64,000 bases of DNA from an uncultured Ruminococcus sp. (GTDB lineage: Bacteria; Bacillota; Clostridia; Oscillospirales; Ruminococcaceae): positions 1 to 64,000 of the forward strand of contig CADALT010000001.1 of assembly GCA_902788785.1 (NCBI GenBank). The letters run 5' to 3'. Position numbers and translations under genes: made by a program. The notes beneath the pieces are model-generated. The model saw nothing but the letters and a program-made list of their open reading frames with translations, did no database searches and was not told the DNA's origin. Every line of letters begins with the position of its first letter. Positions within the stretch are counted from its first letter, which is position 1. Shown piece by piece: positions 8,358-17,072 of this stretch.

Positions 8358-10247
8358 TTATTTTGCGGTTTTTCGCATCTCAGCCTTGCGGCTGCGTTTG
8401 TTGCGGTACATTATCTCGTCGGCACGTTTGATTGCATCGGTAAGGTCAAATTCACGGCTAAGCGTTGTCTTGAAAGAACCACAGCTTAGACTGACTTTGT
8501 AGTCGGTTGCTATTTTAGCGTTGTGCTCGTTAAGCTTATTGTCTATATTCTGTATGATGCTGTCGGTGTCCGTATCTCCCGGGTAAACCGCAAGCATTTC
8601 GTCACCGCCGTATCTTACACAAAGCGAACCCTCGGGACATGAAGTTTTTAATATATCCGCAGCAGCAGAAATAGCATTGTCGCCTGCTGCGTGACCGAAA
8701 TTATCATTTATATATTTCAGACCGTCCAGGTCAGACATTATGACAGTGATCGTCATACCTATGTTTTCTGGAATATCACAAAGCGCAGTGAATTCTTTAT
8801 TAAAACCGCTCCTGCTGAGAAGTCCCGTAAGCTGATCTTTCAAATACATCTGCTCCACACGTTTTGCAACGCAAAGCTGGTGCTGTTCCTGCACAAAGCT
8901 GCCCAGTCCCATGGAAAGGGTGTTAGTTATACTTGCACTTTTTGCATAGTCAATGAAATTGTAGCCTTTAAATGTGTAGCAGACAAAGCCCAGCGGCTTG
9001 CTAAGATAGTCAAGCGCATTGAATATGAGTGCGCTCTTGTTTTTCTCGATCTTATTGGCGAGCCATTTATAAAAATAGTTTTCGTTTATATCTTTTACTC
9101 TGTTTTCGGGATCATCGCAGTCATACAAAAGTTTGAACTTGTTCTTCTCACTGCTTAGCAGAGGTTTATCATAATAGTACATCTCATAATCGAAACAAGA
9201 CCTGTACATAAAGCAGTTAACATTCTGCATGATCTCATGGTCGATACATTCGGCAGCAGCGGCTGCATCTTTACTCATATGTATCGCTGTGGTTATCTCG
9301 TACATGATGCGGATATCGTCCTGATACCTGTAGAAATTATCGTTCAGACGGTATACAAGCGTTGTGGAAATATTATCCAATGTGCATTTGCAGCCGCAGG
9401 ACTCATTGGTCTCAAGCACAGGTACTATTGCCTTTTCACTGAATACTTCGCCGTTCATGCATCTTTCGATACACTCGTGAACGGCATTTGCCAGAACCTC
9501 ACCGTCACAGCGTGCAGTAGCAAGTTTAGGGGTACAATAATTAGCTTCATCCAGACCGTCAAATCCTGATACGATAATATCCTCAGGGACTTTGTAGCCG
9601 TACTTTTTCAGCACATCTATTACATTTATAGCCATTACATCGTTAGCACAGATAACAGCATCGGGGATATTTCCGCTTTCTATGATATCCATCATGGCTT
9701 TTCTTGCAGGATCTGCCCAGAACTCACCGTAATGTATCATATCGGGCTTGAATTCAATACCGTTCTCGGCTAAAACTTTTTTGAAGATGGCTATGCGGTC
9801 ATCGGAAAACTTGTTATCCTTTATACCTGCAATGAAGCAGGGCTTTTTAACACCGTGGAATTCGATAATATGGCGTACGATCTTTTCAAAGCCCGGGTCA
9901 TAATCGAACCAGACATCTACTGTGTCATCATATTTTCCGTCAACGACGATCACAGGTACGTTCCTGCGTTTTGCACGGTCGATTATTTTTCTAGACTGCT
10001 TGCGGCTTTTGATCTTTTCGTCCATTACGATTATGATATCGGCATAGTCATAAGGCACCATATCATATATCATGCTTTCGGGATAATACTTATCCTTATT
10101 CCATAAAAAATCACTGTTCATGGTATATATGAGTATACCAATATCCTGACTTTCAAGCTTTTCTGACAGTATACGCAGAAAACGCTGCTGAGTAGGTTCA
10201 AATATACGGGCTGTGCATATAGCGACTATCTTTTTACCGTTCAGCAT
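8358..10247 (-). CDS. Diguanylate cyclase with LacI-type ligand-binding sensor
   Basis: Predicted to make cyclic-di-GMP in response to a small molecule. Residues about 4-290 have the fold of periplasmic-binding-protein/LacI sensors (IVAICTARIF start, PDAVICANDVMAINVIDVLKKYGYKVPEDIIVSGFDGLDEA), but there is no HTH, signal peptide or membrane helix, so the sensor is cytoplasmic. A middle region (about 300-460) follows and the C-terminal ~165 residues are a GGDEF domain with active-site motif YGGDEM (F to M). I start at 10247 rather than the ATG at 10262 because GAGGTGGGGA lies directly before it. It is transcribed divergently from a second GGDEF gene. Confidence 0.85.
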   Translation of the reverse strand: MLNGKKIVAICTARIFEPTQQRFLRILSEKLESQDIGILIYTMNSDFLWNKDKYYPESMIYDMVPYDYADIIIVMDEKIKSRKQSRKIIDRAKRRNVPVIVVDGKYDDTVDVWFDYDPGFEKIVRHIIEFHGVKKPCFIAGIKDNKFSDDRIAIFKKVLAENGIEFKPDMIHYGEFWADPARKAMMDIIESGNIPDAVICANDVMAINVIDVLKKYGYKVPEDIIVSGFDGLDEANYCTPKLATARCDGEVLANAVHECIERCMNGEVFSEKAIVPVLETNESCGCKCTLDNISTTLVYRLNDNFYRYQDDIRIMYEITTAIHMSKDAAAAAECIDHEIMQNVNCFMYRSCFDYEMYYYDKPLLSSEKNKFKLLYDCDDPENRVKDINENYFYKWLANKIEKNKSALIFNALDYLSKPLGFVCYTFKGYNFIDYAKSASITNTLSMGLGSFVQEQHQLCVAKRVEQMYLKDQLTGLLSRSGFNKEFTALCDIPENIGMTITVIMSDLDGLKYINDNFGHAAGDNAISAAADILKTSCPEGSLCVRYGGDEMLAVYPGDTDTDSIIQNIDNKLNEHNAKIATDYKVSLSCGSFKTTLSREFDLTDAIKRADEIMYRNKRSRKAEMRKTAK

Positions 10248-10285
10248 TATTCCCCACCTCATTTCTGTATAGCTTTTTCTTATAT

Positions 10286-10314
10286 ATTATACCATGTATA
10301 TGCACATATTGCAA
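10286..10314 (-). promoter_or_regulatory. Promoter of the LacI-sensor GGDEF gene
   Basis: Minus strand: TTGCAA (10314-10309), 17-base spacer, TATAAT (10291-10286), about 40 bases before the start. Confidence 0.65.
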
Positions 10315-10530
10315 GCAAAATTATTCCAATCGATTTTATTAGATTTAAACAATATATGAAGACTAGGATAGATCTGTTATTCCTCATAAAATATAGAGCA
10401 TATTGATAATGATGTATTATTATCGTTTTTTATCGTATAATAAAAGATCCTTTATGTCGAATTTATAGTACATATTCCTAAAAAAGGAGACAAATTCTGA
10501 AATAATTACCAAATATGATTTTTAAATGGA

Positions 10531-10544
10531 ATTTGTACTAAAAG
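10531..10544 (+). repeat. 14-base direct repeat, copy 1 (copy 2 at 12013-12026)
   Basis: ATTTGTACTAAAAG occurs exactly here, just upstream of the -35, and again at 12013-12026 just after the gene's stop codon, overlapping its terminator. The two copies bracket the GAF-GGDEF gene. Confidence 0.6.
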
Positions 10545-10548
10545 GCAC

Positions 10549-10577
10549 TTTACAATTTTGAAAATTTGTGTTATATT
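10549..10577 (+). promoter_or_regulatory. Promoter of the GAF-GGDEF gene
   Basis: TTTACA (10549-10554), 17-base spacer, TATATT (10572-10577). Confidence 0.6.
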
Positions 10578-10612
10578 TATAAAAGAACAAAATGTTAAAG
10601 GATGTGTGCTTG

Positions 10613-12007
10613 ATGGATCTTAAATTGATAGTTGAAAGCTTTAAGGCTGCTACGTGTGTACTATCTGTGAAGAAACTTCCGGATGGCGGTTATGGTGATA
10701 TACGTATCGTAACGGGCAACACACCTTATCTTGCGACGATAGAAACATCGTATGTCCCGGGTGAACCTACAAAGAAATTTATCCCAAATTCACCCTATGA
10801 GACATATCTTCCAAAGGATATAAATTTTGAAGAATATTGTTATCAGAGTGCAATACTGGGCAAACCTTTGCATACCTATGTTCACCCCGAAAGATTCAAT
10901 ATATGGTTCAATATTTATATGATGCCTCTTCAGACTGACAGAGATGATGTGGGTTACTGCACCTATTCTATGGAATTTGCCCATGCCGCCGATGTGGATA
11001 TAATGTCAAATATTTCTCCTGATATTGCAGTAGCTGTACTCAGGACCTGTATAAAGCTTCATGGTTCTGAGGATTTTAGGAGTGCTATGCAGGAGATAAT
11101 AACCGATGTGAGAAATCTGAGCAATGCCTCGCAGTGCTGTATAATGCTGATAGATTACAACACCAGGAGATGTTCGGTGCTTTGCGAATCGACAGACCCT
11201 GAAAGGTCAAAGGGATCCGCATTTGATCTGATAAACGATGATTTCTTTGAAATTGCAGACACATGGTTGGATACCATATCCGGCAGTGATTGTCTTATGC
11301 TGAAAAATGAGCAGGACATGGAGATATTAAGGAAGCGTAATCCTGCGTGGTATGATTCTATGGCTAAATACGGCGTGGAAAGTATGTTAATGTATCCTTT
11401 GATATACAGCGGAAATATCATAGGCTTTTTATGGGCGACCGATTTTGATGTCAGTGACCCCATAAGAACAAAGGAAACACTGGAGCTTACGGTCTATTTC
11501 TTGGCATCGGGAATTGCTAACCATAAGATGATGAAGAGCCTTGAGATAATGAGTACGACCGACCTGCTGACAGGCATCAAAAACAGAAATGCCATGAACA
11601 ACAGGGTAGATGGTATTGTTTCGGGAGCAGAACAATTGCCTGATTCGTTGGGTGTTGTATTTGCCGACCTTAATGGTCTGAAGACGAAAAATGATACCGA
11701 GGGTCATGTGGCAGGCGATCTTATGCTGAAAAATGCGGCAAATATTTTGCAGAATGTATTTGTAGGCAACGAGATATACCGTGCAGGCGGTGACGAGTTT
11801 ATGGTAATAGCTGTAAATATCAGCAGGGAAGACTTTGAAGCCCGTGTAAAAAAGCTGCGTGAGGTCACAAAAGGCAATGAAAGTGTCAGCCTTGCTGTAG
11901 GAAGTATCTATGATGAGCACTATACCGATATACGTGCAGCTATGCGTCTGGCGGACGAAATGATGTACAAGGATAAAGAGATGTACTACAAAACAAATAA
12001 AAAGTGA
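10613..12007 (+). CDS. Diguanylate cyclase with GAF-like sensor
   Basis: Soluble protein of 464 residues. The N-terminal ~125 residues resemble a PAS-like sensor. A GAF-like domain follows (about 150-300, with CCIMLIDYNTRRCSVLCES and MLMYPLIYSGNIIGFLWATD). The C-terminal GGDEF domain has an intact RAGGDEF active site, with upstream DLLTGIKNRNAMN and FADLNGLKTKNDTEGH motifs. It should make cyclic-di-GMP under control of a cytoplasmic signal. The start at 10613 is preferred over the in-frame ATG at 10592 because AAAGGA (10597-10602) sits upstream of it and close after the promoter. Single-gene unit with its own promoter and terminator. Confidence 0.87.
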   Translation: MDLKLIVESFKAATCVLSVKKLPDGGYGDIRIVTGNTPYLATIETSYVPGEPTKKFIPNSPYETYLPKDINFEEYCYQSAILGKPLHTYVHPERFNIWFNIYMMPLQTDRDDVGYCTYSMEFAHAADVDIMSNISPDIAVAVLRTCIKLHGSEDFRSAMQEIITDVRNLSNASQCCIMLIDYNTRRCSVLCESTDPERSKGSAFDLINDDFFEIADTWLDTISGSDCLMLKNEQDMEILRKRNPAWYDSMAKYGVESMLMYPLIYSGNIIGFLWATDFDVSDPIRTKETLELTVYFLASGIANHKMMKSLEIMSTTDLLTGIKNRNAMNNRVDGIVSGAEQLPDSLGVVFADLNGLKTKNDTEGHVAGDLMLKNAANILQNVFVGNEIYRAGGDEFMVIAVNISREDFEARVKKLREVTKGNESVSLAVGSIYDEHYTDIRAAMRLADEMMYKDKEMYYKTNKK

Positions 12008-12021
12008 TATGTATTTGTACT

Positions 12022-12053
12022 AAAAGCAGTCGATAGAAAATGACTGCTTTTTT
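12022..12053 (+). terminator. Terminator of the GAF-GGDEF gene
   Basis: AAAAGCAGTC (12022-12031) pairs with GACTGCTTTT (12042-12051), followed by TT. Confidence 0.85.
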
Positions 12054-12137
12054 GATTGTTTATGTGCAAATTGAATAAATAAAGTTGACCTTATTTAATT
12101 CGGTTGCCAAAGTTTGGGTGAAGATAACTTTGTTGTA

Positions 12138-12166
12138 TTTACAAATAAAAAATGTTGTGCTATAAT
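12138..12166 (+). promoter_or_regulatory. Promoter of the GntR/LacI-type regulator
   Basis: TTTACA (12138-12143), 17-base spacer, TATAAT (12161-12166), about 57 bases before the start. Confidence 0.7.
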
Positions 12167-12222
12167 TTGTATAGTCTGTAAGTCTGAAAATGTAAGACGT
12201 TAATAAACAGGAGGAGGGCAGT

Positions 12223-13305
12223 ATGGATAATTATAAGTATCAGGTGATCGTAGATTGGGTGAAGGACAAGATCGCATCAGAGGATCTGAAGCAGAATGAC
12301 CGTTTTCTTACCGAAAAACAGCTGTGTGAGATACACGGCGTGAGCAGACAGACAGTAAGGCAGGCGCTGACAAGGCTCGAAAGCGAGAATGTTATCGTAA
12401 GAGTCAGGGGCAGCGGCACCTTTGTAGGCGGCAGGAGCGTTGTGCCGACTGTTCAGCAGAACAAGGGCAGCATCGGTGTTATATCCACTTATTTCAGCGA
12501 TTATATCTTTCCGCATATCGTTACGGGTATCGAGAGCGTGCTGAATAATTCGGGCTGTTCAATGCAGCTGGCAATCACGCATAATCAGGTCTTTGAAGAA
12601 ACACAGGCGCTGGAGAATATGCTGGCAGGGGGAGTTCAGGGACTTATTGTCGAACCGTCAAAAAGTGCTTTGCCAAACCCGAATATGGAGTTGTACGCTC
12701 AGCTCAGGCGAAACGGAACACCGCTGGTGTTTTTCAATGCAAAATATCCCTGGGCAGATTTTCCTTATGTTGCCATGGATGATGAAGCCGCAGGCAGGAT
12801 AGTGACAGATTATTTGTTTGAATGCGGACATAATAAGATCGCAGGTATTTTTGCGCTTGATGACATACAGGGTCATAAACGCTACAGCGGCTACATGAAA
12901 AGCTGTCTGCAGCACGGGGTAAGTGATTCCGAACGTAATGTCATGTGGTTCTCGACTTCCGAGCGCAACGATATATTCAGTTTTGGCAAGGATAAACTGC
13001 TGACGCTCATGCGTGGGAAAACGGCTGTTGTTTGTTATAATGACAAAATGGCAGTCAAACTGCTCGCACTGTGCCGTGAGAGCGGGATAAAAGTGCCTGA
13101 TGATATATCTGTGGTCGGTATAGATGATTCGAGGTATGCATCTATCTGTGAAGTGCCGCTGACAACAGTGCGTCATCCTCATAAAAAGCTTGGTGAGGCT
13201 GCGGCGAATACGCTGCTGGAAATGATAGATAAGCGTAACATCGTACCCGAGAGCAAGATATTTACTCCCGAGCTTATTGTAAGAAATTCTGTTGCAGTTA
13301 TCTGA
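12223..13305 (+). CDS. GntR-type HTH with LacI-type sensor (AraR-like regulator)
   Basis: A 360-residue transcription factor. Residues about 5-70 are a GntR-family winged helix (LTEKQLCEIHGVSRQTVRQA, then VRVRGSGTFVGG). Residues about 82-360 are a LacI-type sugar-binding domain (SIGVISTYFSDYIFPHIVTGIE, VPDDISVVGIDDSRYASI, LTTVRHPHKKLGEAA). This chimera is the AraR architecture, best known as an arabinose-responsive repressor in Bacillus. The start has GGAGGAGGG. It is encoded 86 bases before an AraC-type gene and upstream of a sugar ABC importer, so it probably represses that locus. The effector may be arabinose or galactofuranose-related; sequence alone cannot decide. Confidence 0.86.
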   Translation: MDNYKYQVIVDWVKDKIASEDLKQNDRFLTEKQLCEIHGVSRQTVRQALTRLESENVIVRVRGSGTFVGGRSVVPTVQQNKGSIGVISTYFSDYIFPHIVTGIESVLNNSGCSMQLAITHNQVFEETQALENMLAGGVQGLIVEPSKSALPNPNMELYAQLRRNGTPLVFFNAKYPWADFPYVAMDDEAAGRIVTDYLFECGHNKIAGIFALDDIQGHKRYSGYMKSCLQHGVSDSERNVMWFSTSERNDIFSFGKDKLLTLMRGKTAVVCYNDKMAVKLLALCRESGIKVPDDISVVGIDDSRYASICEVPLTTVRHPHKKLGEAAANTLLEMIDKRNIVPESKIFTPELIVRNSVAVI

Positions 13306-13391
13306 TAGGTGAACAGATAGCTGCATGACCCGAAAGTACAGGGTCTATGATCGAAAGTGTGTAAGTGTATAGAGGAAATAAGGTGATGTAA

Positions 13392-14087
13392 ATGAAATGT
13401 CTTTCAGTTGCAGAAGAATGTTGTACTGTCAAACGCCTTGATGAAAAGAAGATAAACGATCTGCTGCGTACAGGCAGTATCTCGGACTGCCAAAAAGTGT
13501 TGGCAGAAGTGCTTGAAGAGATAAGGTTTAATGAACTGCGCTCAATGGTTCTGAGGCTTTATGTAAGTACGGATATTTATTTATCAGCCAGGAGTTTTTC
13601 AAGGGAACTCGGCATTGATAATGAGGAATTTATCCGCTGTTTTGGCGGTATAGATGATATCGGCATAAAGATGGCATCTGTGGAGGGAACGGTCGGATTT
13701 CTCCACGAGCTTCTGGTGCAGTGTGTGCGCTGGCGTATCGGTAAATGCCGTGAAAACGGAAACTGTGTGGTGAAGAATGCAAGAGATTATATAGATGCAA
13801 ATTATATGAGCGGTGAGCTTTCGCTGACGAATGTTGCGGATGCGGTCGGCATCAGCCCTGCATATCTCAGTTCGCTGTTCAAGAAAGAAACAGGCAGTAA
13901 CTTGTCTGAATACATAACAAGAGTTCGTATAGACAAATCAAAAGAATTACTATGCTGTACCTCCAAATTGGTCTATGAGATAGCTTTTGAAGTGGGCTTT
14001 CAGGACTATCGCTATTTCAGTCAGATATTCAAGAAATGTACGGGACAGACTCCCAGACAGTTTCAGAACACGGCAAATCTGTACTGA
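13392..14087 (+). CDS. AraC-family regulator of the sugar importer locus
   Basis: Has 231 residues. The C-terminal ~100 residues are a two-HTH AraC domain (SLTNVADAVGISPAYLSSLFKKETGSN and LVYEIAFEVGFQDYRYFSQIFKKCTGQTPRQF). The ~125-residue N-terminal half is helical and lacks a cupin domain, so how it senses is unclear; it resembles the regulator half of YesN-type proteins without a receiver domain. AGGTGATG precedes the ATG. Placed between the AraR-like repressor and the importer, it is likely the local activator, which would fit the weak -35 of the importer promoter. Confidence 0.85.
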   Translation: MKCLSVAEECCTVKRLDEKKINDLLRTGSISDCQKVLAEVLEEIRFNELRSMVLRLYVSTDIYLSARSFSRELGIDNEEFIRCFGGIDDIGIKMASVEGTVGFLHELLVQCVRWRIGKCRENGNCVVKNARDYIDANYMSGELSLTNVADAVGISPAYLSSLFKKETGSNLSEYITRVRIDKSKELLCCTSKLVYEIAFEVGFQDYRYFSQIFKKCTGQTPRQFQNTANLY

Positions 14088-14096
14088 AATGATATG

Positions 14097-14216
14097 CATT
14101 TATACGTACAGATCGGATGAAATGTTTGAATTTTTTTGACTGAACCGGATTTCGTAAAAATTCAAACATTTTAAGTAAGATTATCGGTATAAATGTATGC
14201 ACAATTTTTATATAAT
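14097..14216 (+). promoter_or_regulatory. Complex control region of the sugar ABC importer
   Basis: Three nested elements. (1) CATTTATAC at 14097-14105 and its inverted copy GTATAAATG at 14187-14195; the first sits inside ATTTATACGTACAGAT (14098-14113), which resembles AraR-type operators of the TTGTACGTACAA kind. (2) Between them, a perfect 16-base inverted repeat: 14120-14135 and 14156-14171, a hairpin with a 20-base loop. (3) A -10 TATAAT at 14211-14216 without a recognisable -35, the second half-site lying where the -35 should be. The layout suggests repressor/activator control; the hairpin may end araC-type gene transcription. Confidence 0.6.
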
Positions 14217-14303
14217 GTAAATACAAGTACGGAACATGGTGTGTTAAACAAAAATGATACACTTAATAAAAATATCTTGTATTTATTCTAAGGAGGAATA
14301 GTT

Positions 14304-15347
14304 ATGAAAGTTAAGAAGATGTTAGCGTTTGCAGCAAGTCTGGCAGTCTGTACAGCAATGTTCGCAGGATGCGGTTCAAGCGGCTCGGGTGATACGACTG
14401 CGCCAAAGTCCGAAGACACAGGCAATACTGCTGATGCAGGCGAGGCTAAGACCGATGCAGGCTCGGGCGATCTTATCAAGGTCGGTATCATAAATAACGA
14501 CCCTAACGAGTCGGGCTATCGTACAGCTAATGATAAGGACCTGAAAGCCACATTCACTAAGGAAAACGGCTTTGATGCTTCCTTCGCATACAGCTTGAAG
14601 AATGATGAGCAGATCTCTCACGCTCAGAAGTTCATACAGGATGACGTTGATTATCTTCTGCTTTCTGCTGCTGATACAGCAGGCTGGGACTCTGTACTTA
14701 AAGATGCTCAGGATGCAGGTGTCAAGGTAATACTTTTCGACAGAACGATAGATGCCGATCCCAGCCTTTATGAAGCTTCGATAGTTTCTGACATGGCTAA
14801 GGAAGGTCAGACCGCTGTTGACTGGCTCAAGAGTCAGAACCTTGATAAGTATGAAGTTATCCATATCCAGGGCGTTATGGGTTCAGCTGCACAGAAGGGT
14901 CGTTCGGGTGCGCTGACAGATACAGCCAACGCTGAAGGCTGGACTATCGTTACCGAGCAGACTGCTGAGTGGAATGCTGAAAAGGCTCAGCAGATCGTAC
15001 AGTCCGTTATCGACTCGGGCAAGAGCTTCAATGTTATCTATGCTGAAAATGACGATATGGCTAAGGGCGCTGTAGCAGCTCTTGATAAGGCTAATATTTC
15101 CCACGGTGTAGGCAAGGATGTTATCGTAATGGGATTTGACTGCAATAAGTGGGCACTTGAAGAACTGAAGGCGCAGAACTGGAACTATGATGGTCAGTGC
15201 AATCCCTTCCAGTCCTCATACATCAAGGATATAATCGACAAGCTCGAAAATGGTGAAACGATCAGCGAGAAGACCATCGTCATGGATGAAAAGGGCTTTG
15301 ACGCTGCAACTATCACTCAGGAAGATGTTGACAATTACGGTATCTGA
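14304..15347 (+). CDS. Sugar ABC importer, substrate-binding lipoprotein (YtfQ-like)
   Basis: A 347-residue lipoprotein. The signal ends with lipobox FAGC (Cys at about 24), followed by a Ser/Gly/Asp-rich linker. The mature protein is a pentose/hexose-type periplasmic-binding fold. It shares distinctive stretches with E. coli YtfQ: SGYRTAND, GWDSVLKDAQDAGVKVILFDRTID and YAENDDMAKGAVAALDKA. YtfQ binds galactofuranose; the same group may also take arabinofuranose-like sugars. AAGGAGGA lies before the ATG. Followed by a structured attenuator and then the ATPase and two permease genes, the usual order for high expression of the binding protein. Confidence 0.88.
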   Translation: MKVKKMLAFAASLAVCTAMFAGCGSSGSGDTTAPKSEDTGNTADAGEAKTDAGSGDLIKVGIINNDPNESGYRTANDKDLKATFTKENGFDASFAYSLKNDEQISHAQKFIQDDVDYLLLSAADTAGWDSVLKDAQDAGVKVILFDRTIDADPSLYEASIVSDMAKEGQTAVDWLKSQNLDKYEVIHIQGVMGSAAQKGRSGALTDTANAEGWTIVTEQTAEWNAEKAQQIVQSVIDSGKSFNVIYAENDDMAKGAVAALDKANISHGVGKDVIVMGFDCNKWALEELKAQNWNYDGQCNPFQSSYIKDIIDKLENGETISEKTIVMDEKGFDAATITQEDVDNYGI

Positions 15348-15384
15348 TACTATCGGGTAAACCGAAAGTATGAATAAATAATAT

Positions 15385-15491
15385 AAGTGCGGTGCGGCAT
15401 GATATGATCATACAAACATCCGACGTATGTTGTTTGCAGTTGATGTACTGCTTAGTTATAGTCGTTTGATCGTCTTGTCCCCGCACTTTTT
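15385..15491 (+). terminator. Long-looped terminator/attenuator between binding protein and ATPase
   Basis: AAGTGCGG (15385-15392) pairs with CCGCACTT (15481-15488), then a T-run to 15491. The 88-base loop contains a further small imperfect hairpin (CAAACAT near 15413 and GTATGTTG near 15425). It lies within the importer operon and probably reduces read-through so the binding protein is made in excess, or stabilises its mRNA end. Confidence 0.65.
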
Positions 15492-15551
15492 ATGAGAATA
15501 AATCGGATATTCTATTGATTGATCATATCTTTTTACTCGGGAGGGATAGTA

Positions 15552-17072
15552 ATGCAGGATGGATCGCTGCTTGAATTAAGAGGCATCTATAAATCATTTC
15601 CCGGTGTAAAGGCACTGCAGAATGTTGACTTTACTCTGCGTGAAGGTGAGATCCATGCGCTTATGGGTGAAAACGGCGCAGGAAAATCCACTCTTATCAA
15701 GGTGCTTACGGGAGTATATGTAAAAGATGAGGGCGACATCTATATAAAAGGTCACACGGGACCTGTGCAGATACATTCGCCCAAACAGGCACAGGAGGTC
15801 GGGATAAGCACAGTTTATCAGGAGATCTCGCTGTGTCCTAACCTGTCGGTCGCCGAGAATATTTTCTTGGGCAGGAGCGAAGGCAGGATCATCAGCTGGC
15901 GCAAGATGAACAAGCAGGCAGGTGAACTGCTTGATTCTCTGGGCATCGCAGTAAAGCCCACTCAGCAGCTGGCAAGCTGTTCCATCGCAGTACAGCAGAT
16001 GGTAGCCATAGCAAGGGCTGTGGATATGGATTGCAGCGTGCTTATACTGGACGAGCCCACATCATCACTTGATGAATCAGAGGTGGCTAAGCTTTTCGTG
16101 CTTATGCGCAAGCTGAAAGACAGGGGAGTGGGTATAATTTTTGTTACTCACTTTCTGGATCAGGTATATGAGGTCTGTGACAGGATAACTGTCCTCAGAG
16201 ACGGTAAACTTGTGGGAGAATATGAGATCGAAAAGCTTCCACGTGTTCAGCTTGTATCAAAGATGCTTGGAAAAGAGCTGGATGATATGGCGGATATCAA
16301 GAACGAAAGCCCTGAATATGATTCCAAGAGTGATGAGTTCGTATATGAAGGCAAGGGGCTTTGCAGCAGTGAGGGTATATCACCTTTTGATTTTAATATT
16401 AGAAAGGGAGAAATAAACGGATTTACAGGTCTGCTCGGTTCGGGACGAAGCGAATGCGTAAGGACCATATTCGGAGCTGATAAAGTAACAGGCGGCACGG
16501 TAAAGGTCGATGGCAAGGAAGTCAGGATAAGCAAGCCTATCGACGCTATGAAGCAGGGGATAGCCTATCTTCCCGAGGACAGAAAGCGTGACGGCATCAT
16601 CGGAGATCTTTCTGTAAGAGATAATATCATACTGGCTTTGCAGGTGAAAACAGGCTTCTTTAAACCTTTCTCGAAAGCTAAGGCTACTGAGTTTGCAGAG
16701 AAGTATATAAAACTTCTTGATATAAAGACAGCTTCGGTAAACACACCTATAAAGTCATTGTCCGGCGGTAATCAGCAGAAAGTCATACTCGGACGCTGGC
16801 TGCTGACAGAACCGAAGTATCTGATACTTGATGAACCGACAAGAGGTATCGATGTAGGTACAAAGGTCGATATCCAGAAGCTTATGCTGAAACTTGCATC
16901 AGAGGGTATGAGCGTTACCTTCATTTCGTCCGAGACAGATGAGATGCTGCGTACCTGCTCAAGACTTCTGGTCATGAGAGACCGCAAGCTTGTGGGTGAA
17001 CTGACAGGAGATCAGCTTACTCAGAATACTATCATGGCAACTATTGCAGGAGGTGAGAAAGATGCCGAGTAA
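15552..17072 (+). CDS. Sugar ABC importer, tandem ATP-binding subunit (YtfR-like)
   Basis: Has 506 residues with two ABC domains, the CUT2 arrangement. Domain 1: Walker A GENGAGKSTL, Walker B VLILDEPTSSLD; its signature region is CSIAVQQM. Domain 2: a degenerate Walker A (GLLGSGRSE), signature LSGGNQQK, Walker B YLILDEPTRGID. Such degeneracy of one site is normal in CUT2 ATPases. The start at 15552 has GGGAGGGAT and yields the usual N-terminus; an ATG at 15519 has none. The permease start lies inside the gene end (11-base overlap), so translation is coupled. Confidence 0.92.
   Translation: MQDGSLLELRGIYKSFPGVKALQNVDFTLREGEIHALMGENGAGKSTLIKVLTGVYVKDEGDIYIKGHTGPVQIHSPKQAQEVGISTVYQEISLCPNLSVAENIFLGRSEGRIISWRKMNKQAGELLDSLGIAVKPTQQLASCSIAVQQMVAIARAVDMDCSVLILDEPTSSLDESEVAKLFVLMRKLKDRGVGIIFVTHFLDQVYEVCDRITVLRDGKLVGEYEIEKLPRVQLVSKMLGKELDDMADIKNESPEYDSKSDEFVYEGKGLCSSEGISPFDFNIRKGEINGFTGLLGSGRSECVRTIFGADKVTGGTVKVDGKEVRISKPIDAMKQGIAYLPEDRKRDGIIGDLSVRDNIILALQVKTGFFKPFSKAKATEFAEKYIKLLDIKTASVNTPIKSLSGGNQQKVILGRWLLTEPKYLILDEPTRGIDVGTKVDIQKLMLKLASEGMSVTFISSETDEMLRTCSRLLVMRDRKLVGELTGDQLTQNTIMATIAGGEKDAE

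Larger units (their letters stand above)
10248..10612. other. Divergent intergenic region of two GGDEF genes
   Basis: This 365-base AT-rich region holds the minus-strand promoter (10286-10314), the plus-strand promoter (10549-10577) and one copy of a 14-base repeat (10531-10544). I see no small gene, riboswitch fold or other conserved element in 10320-10530. Confidence 0.6.

Noticed and set aside
8358..10247. LacI-type repressor
   Set aside because: The sensor domain matches, but there is no N-terminal HTH and a GGDEF domain is present.
10315..10548. Possible cyclic-di-GMP riboswitch before the GGDEF gene
   Set aside because: No conserved GEMM-like paired stems or GCAAA-type core are visible and a promoter lies after the region.
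15519..15551. Longer N-terminus for the sugar importer ATPase
   Set aside because: No ribosome site; the ATG at 15552 has GGGAGGGAT and gives the normal family N-terminus.
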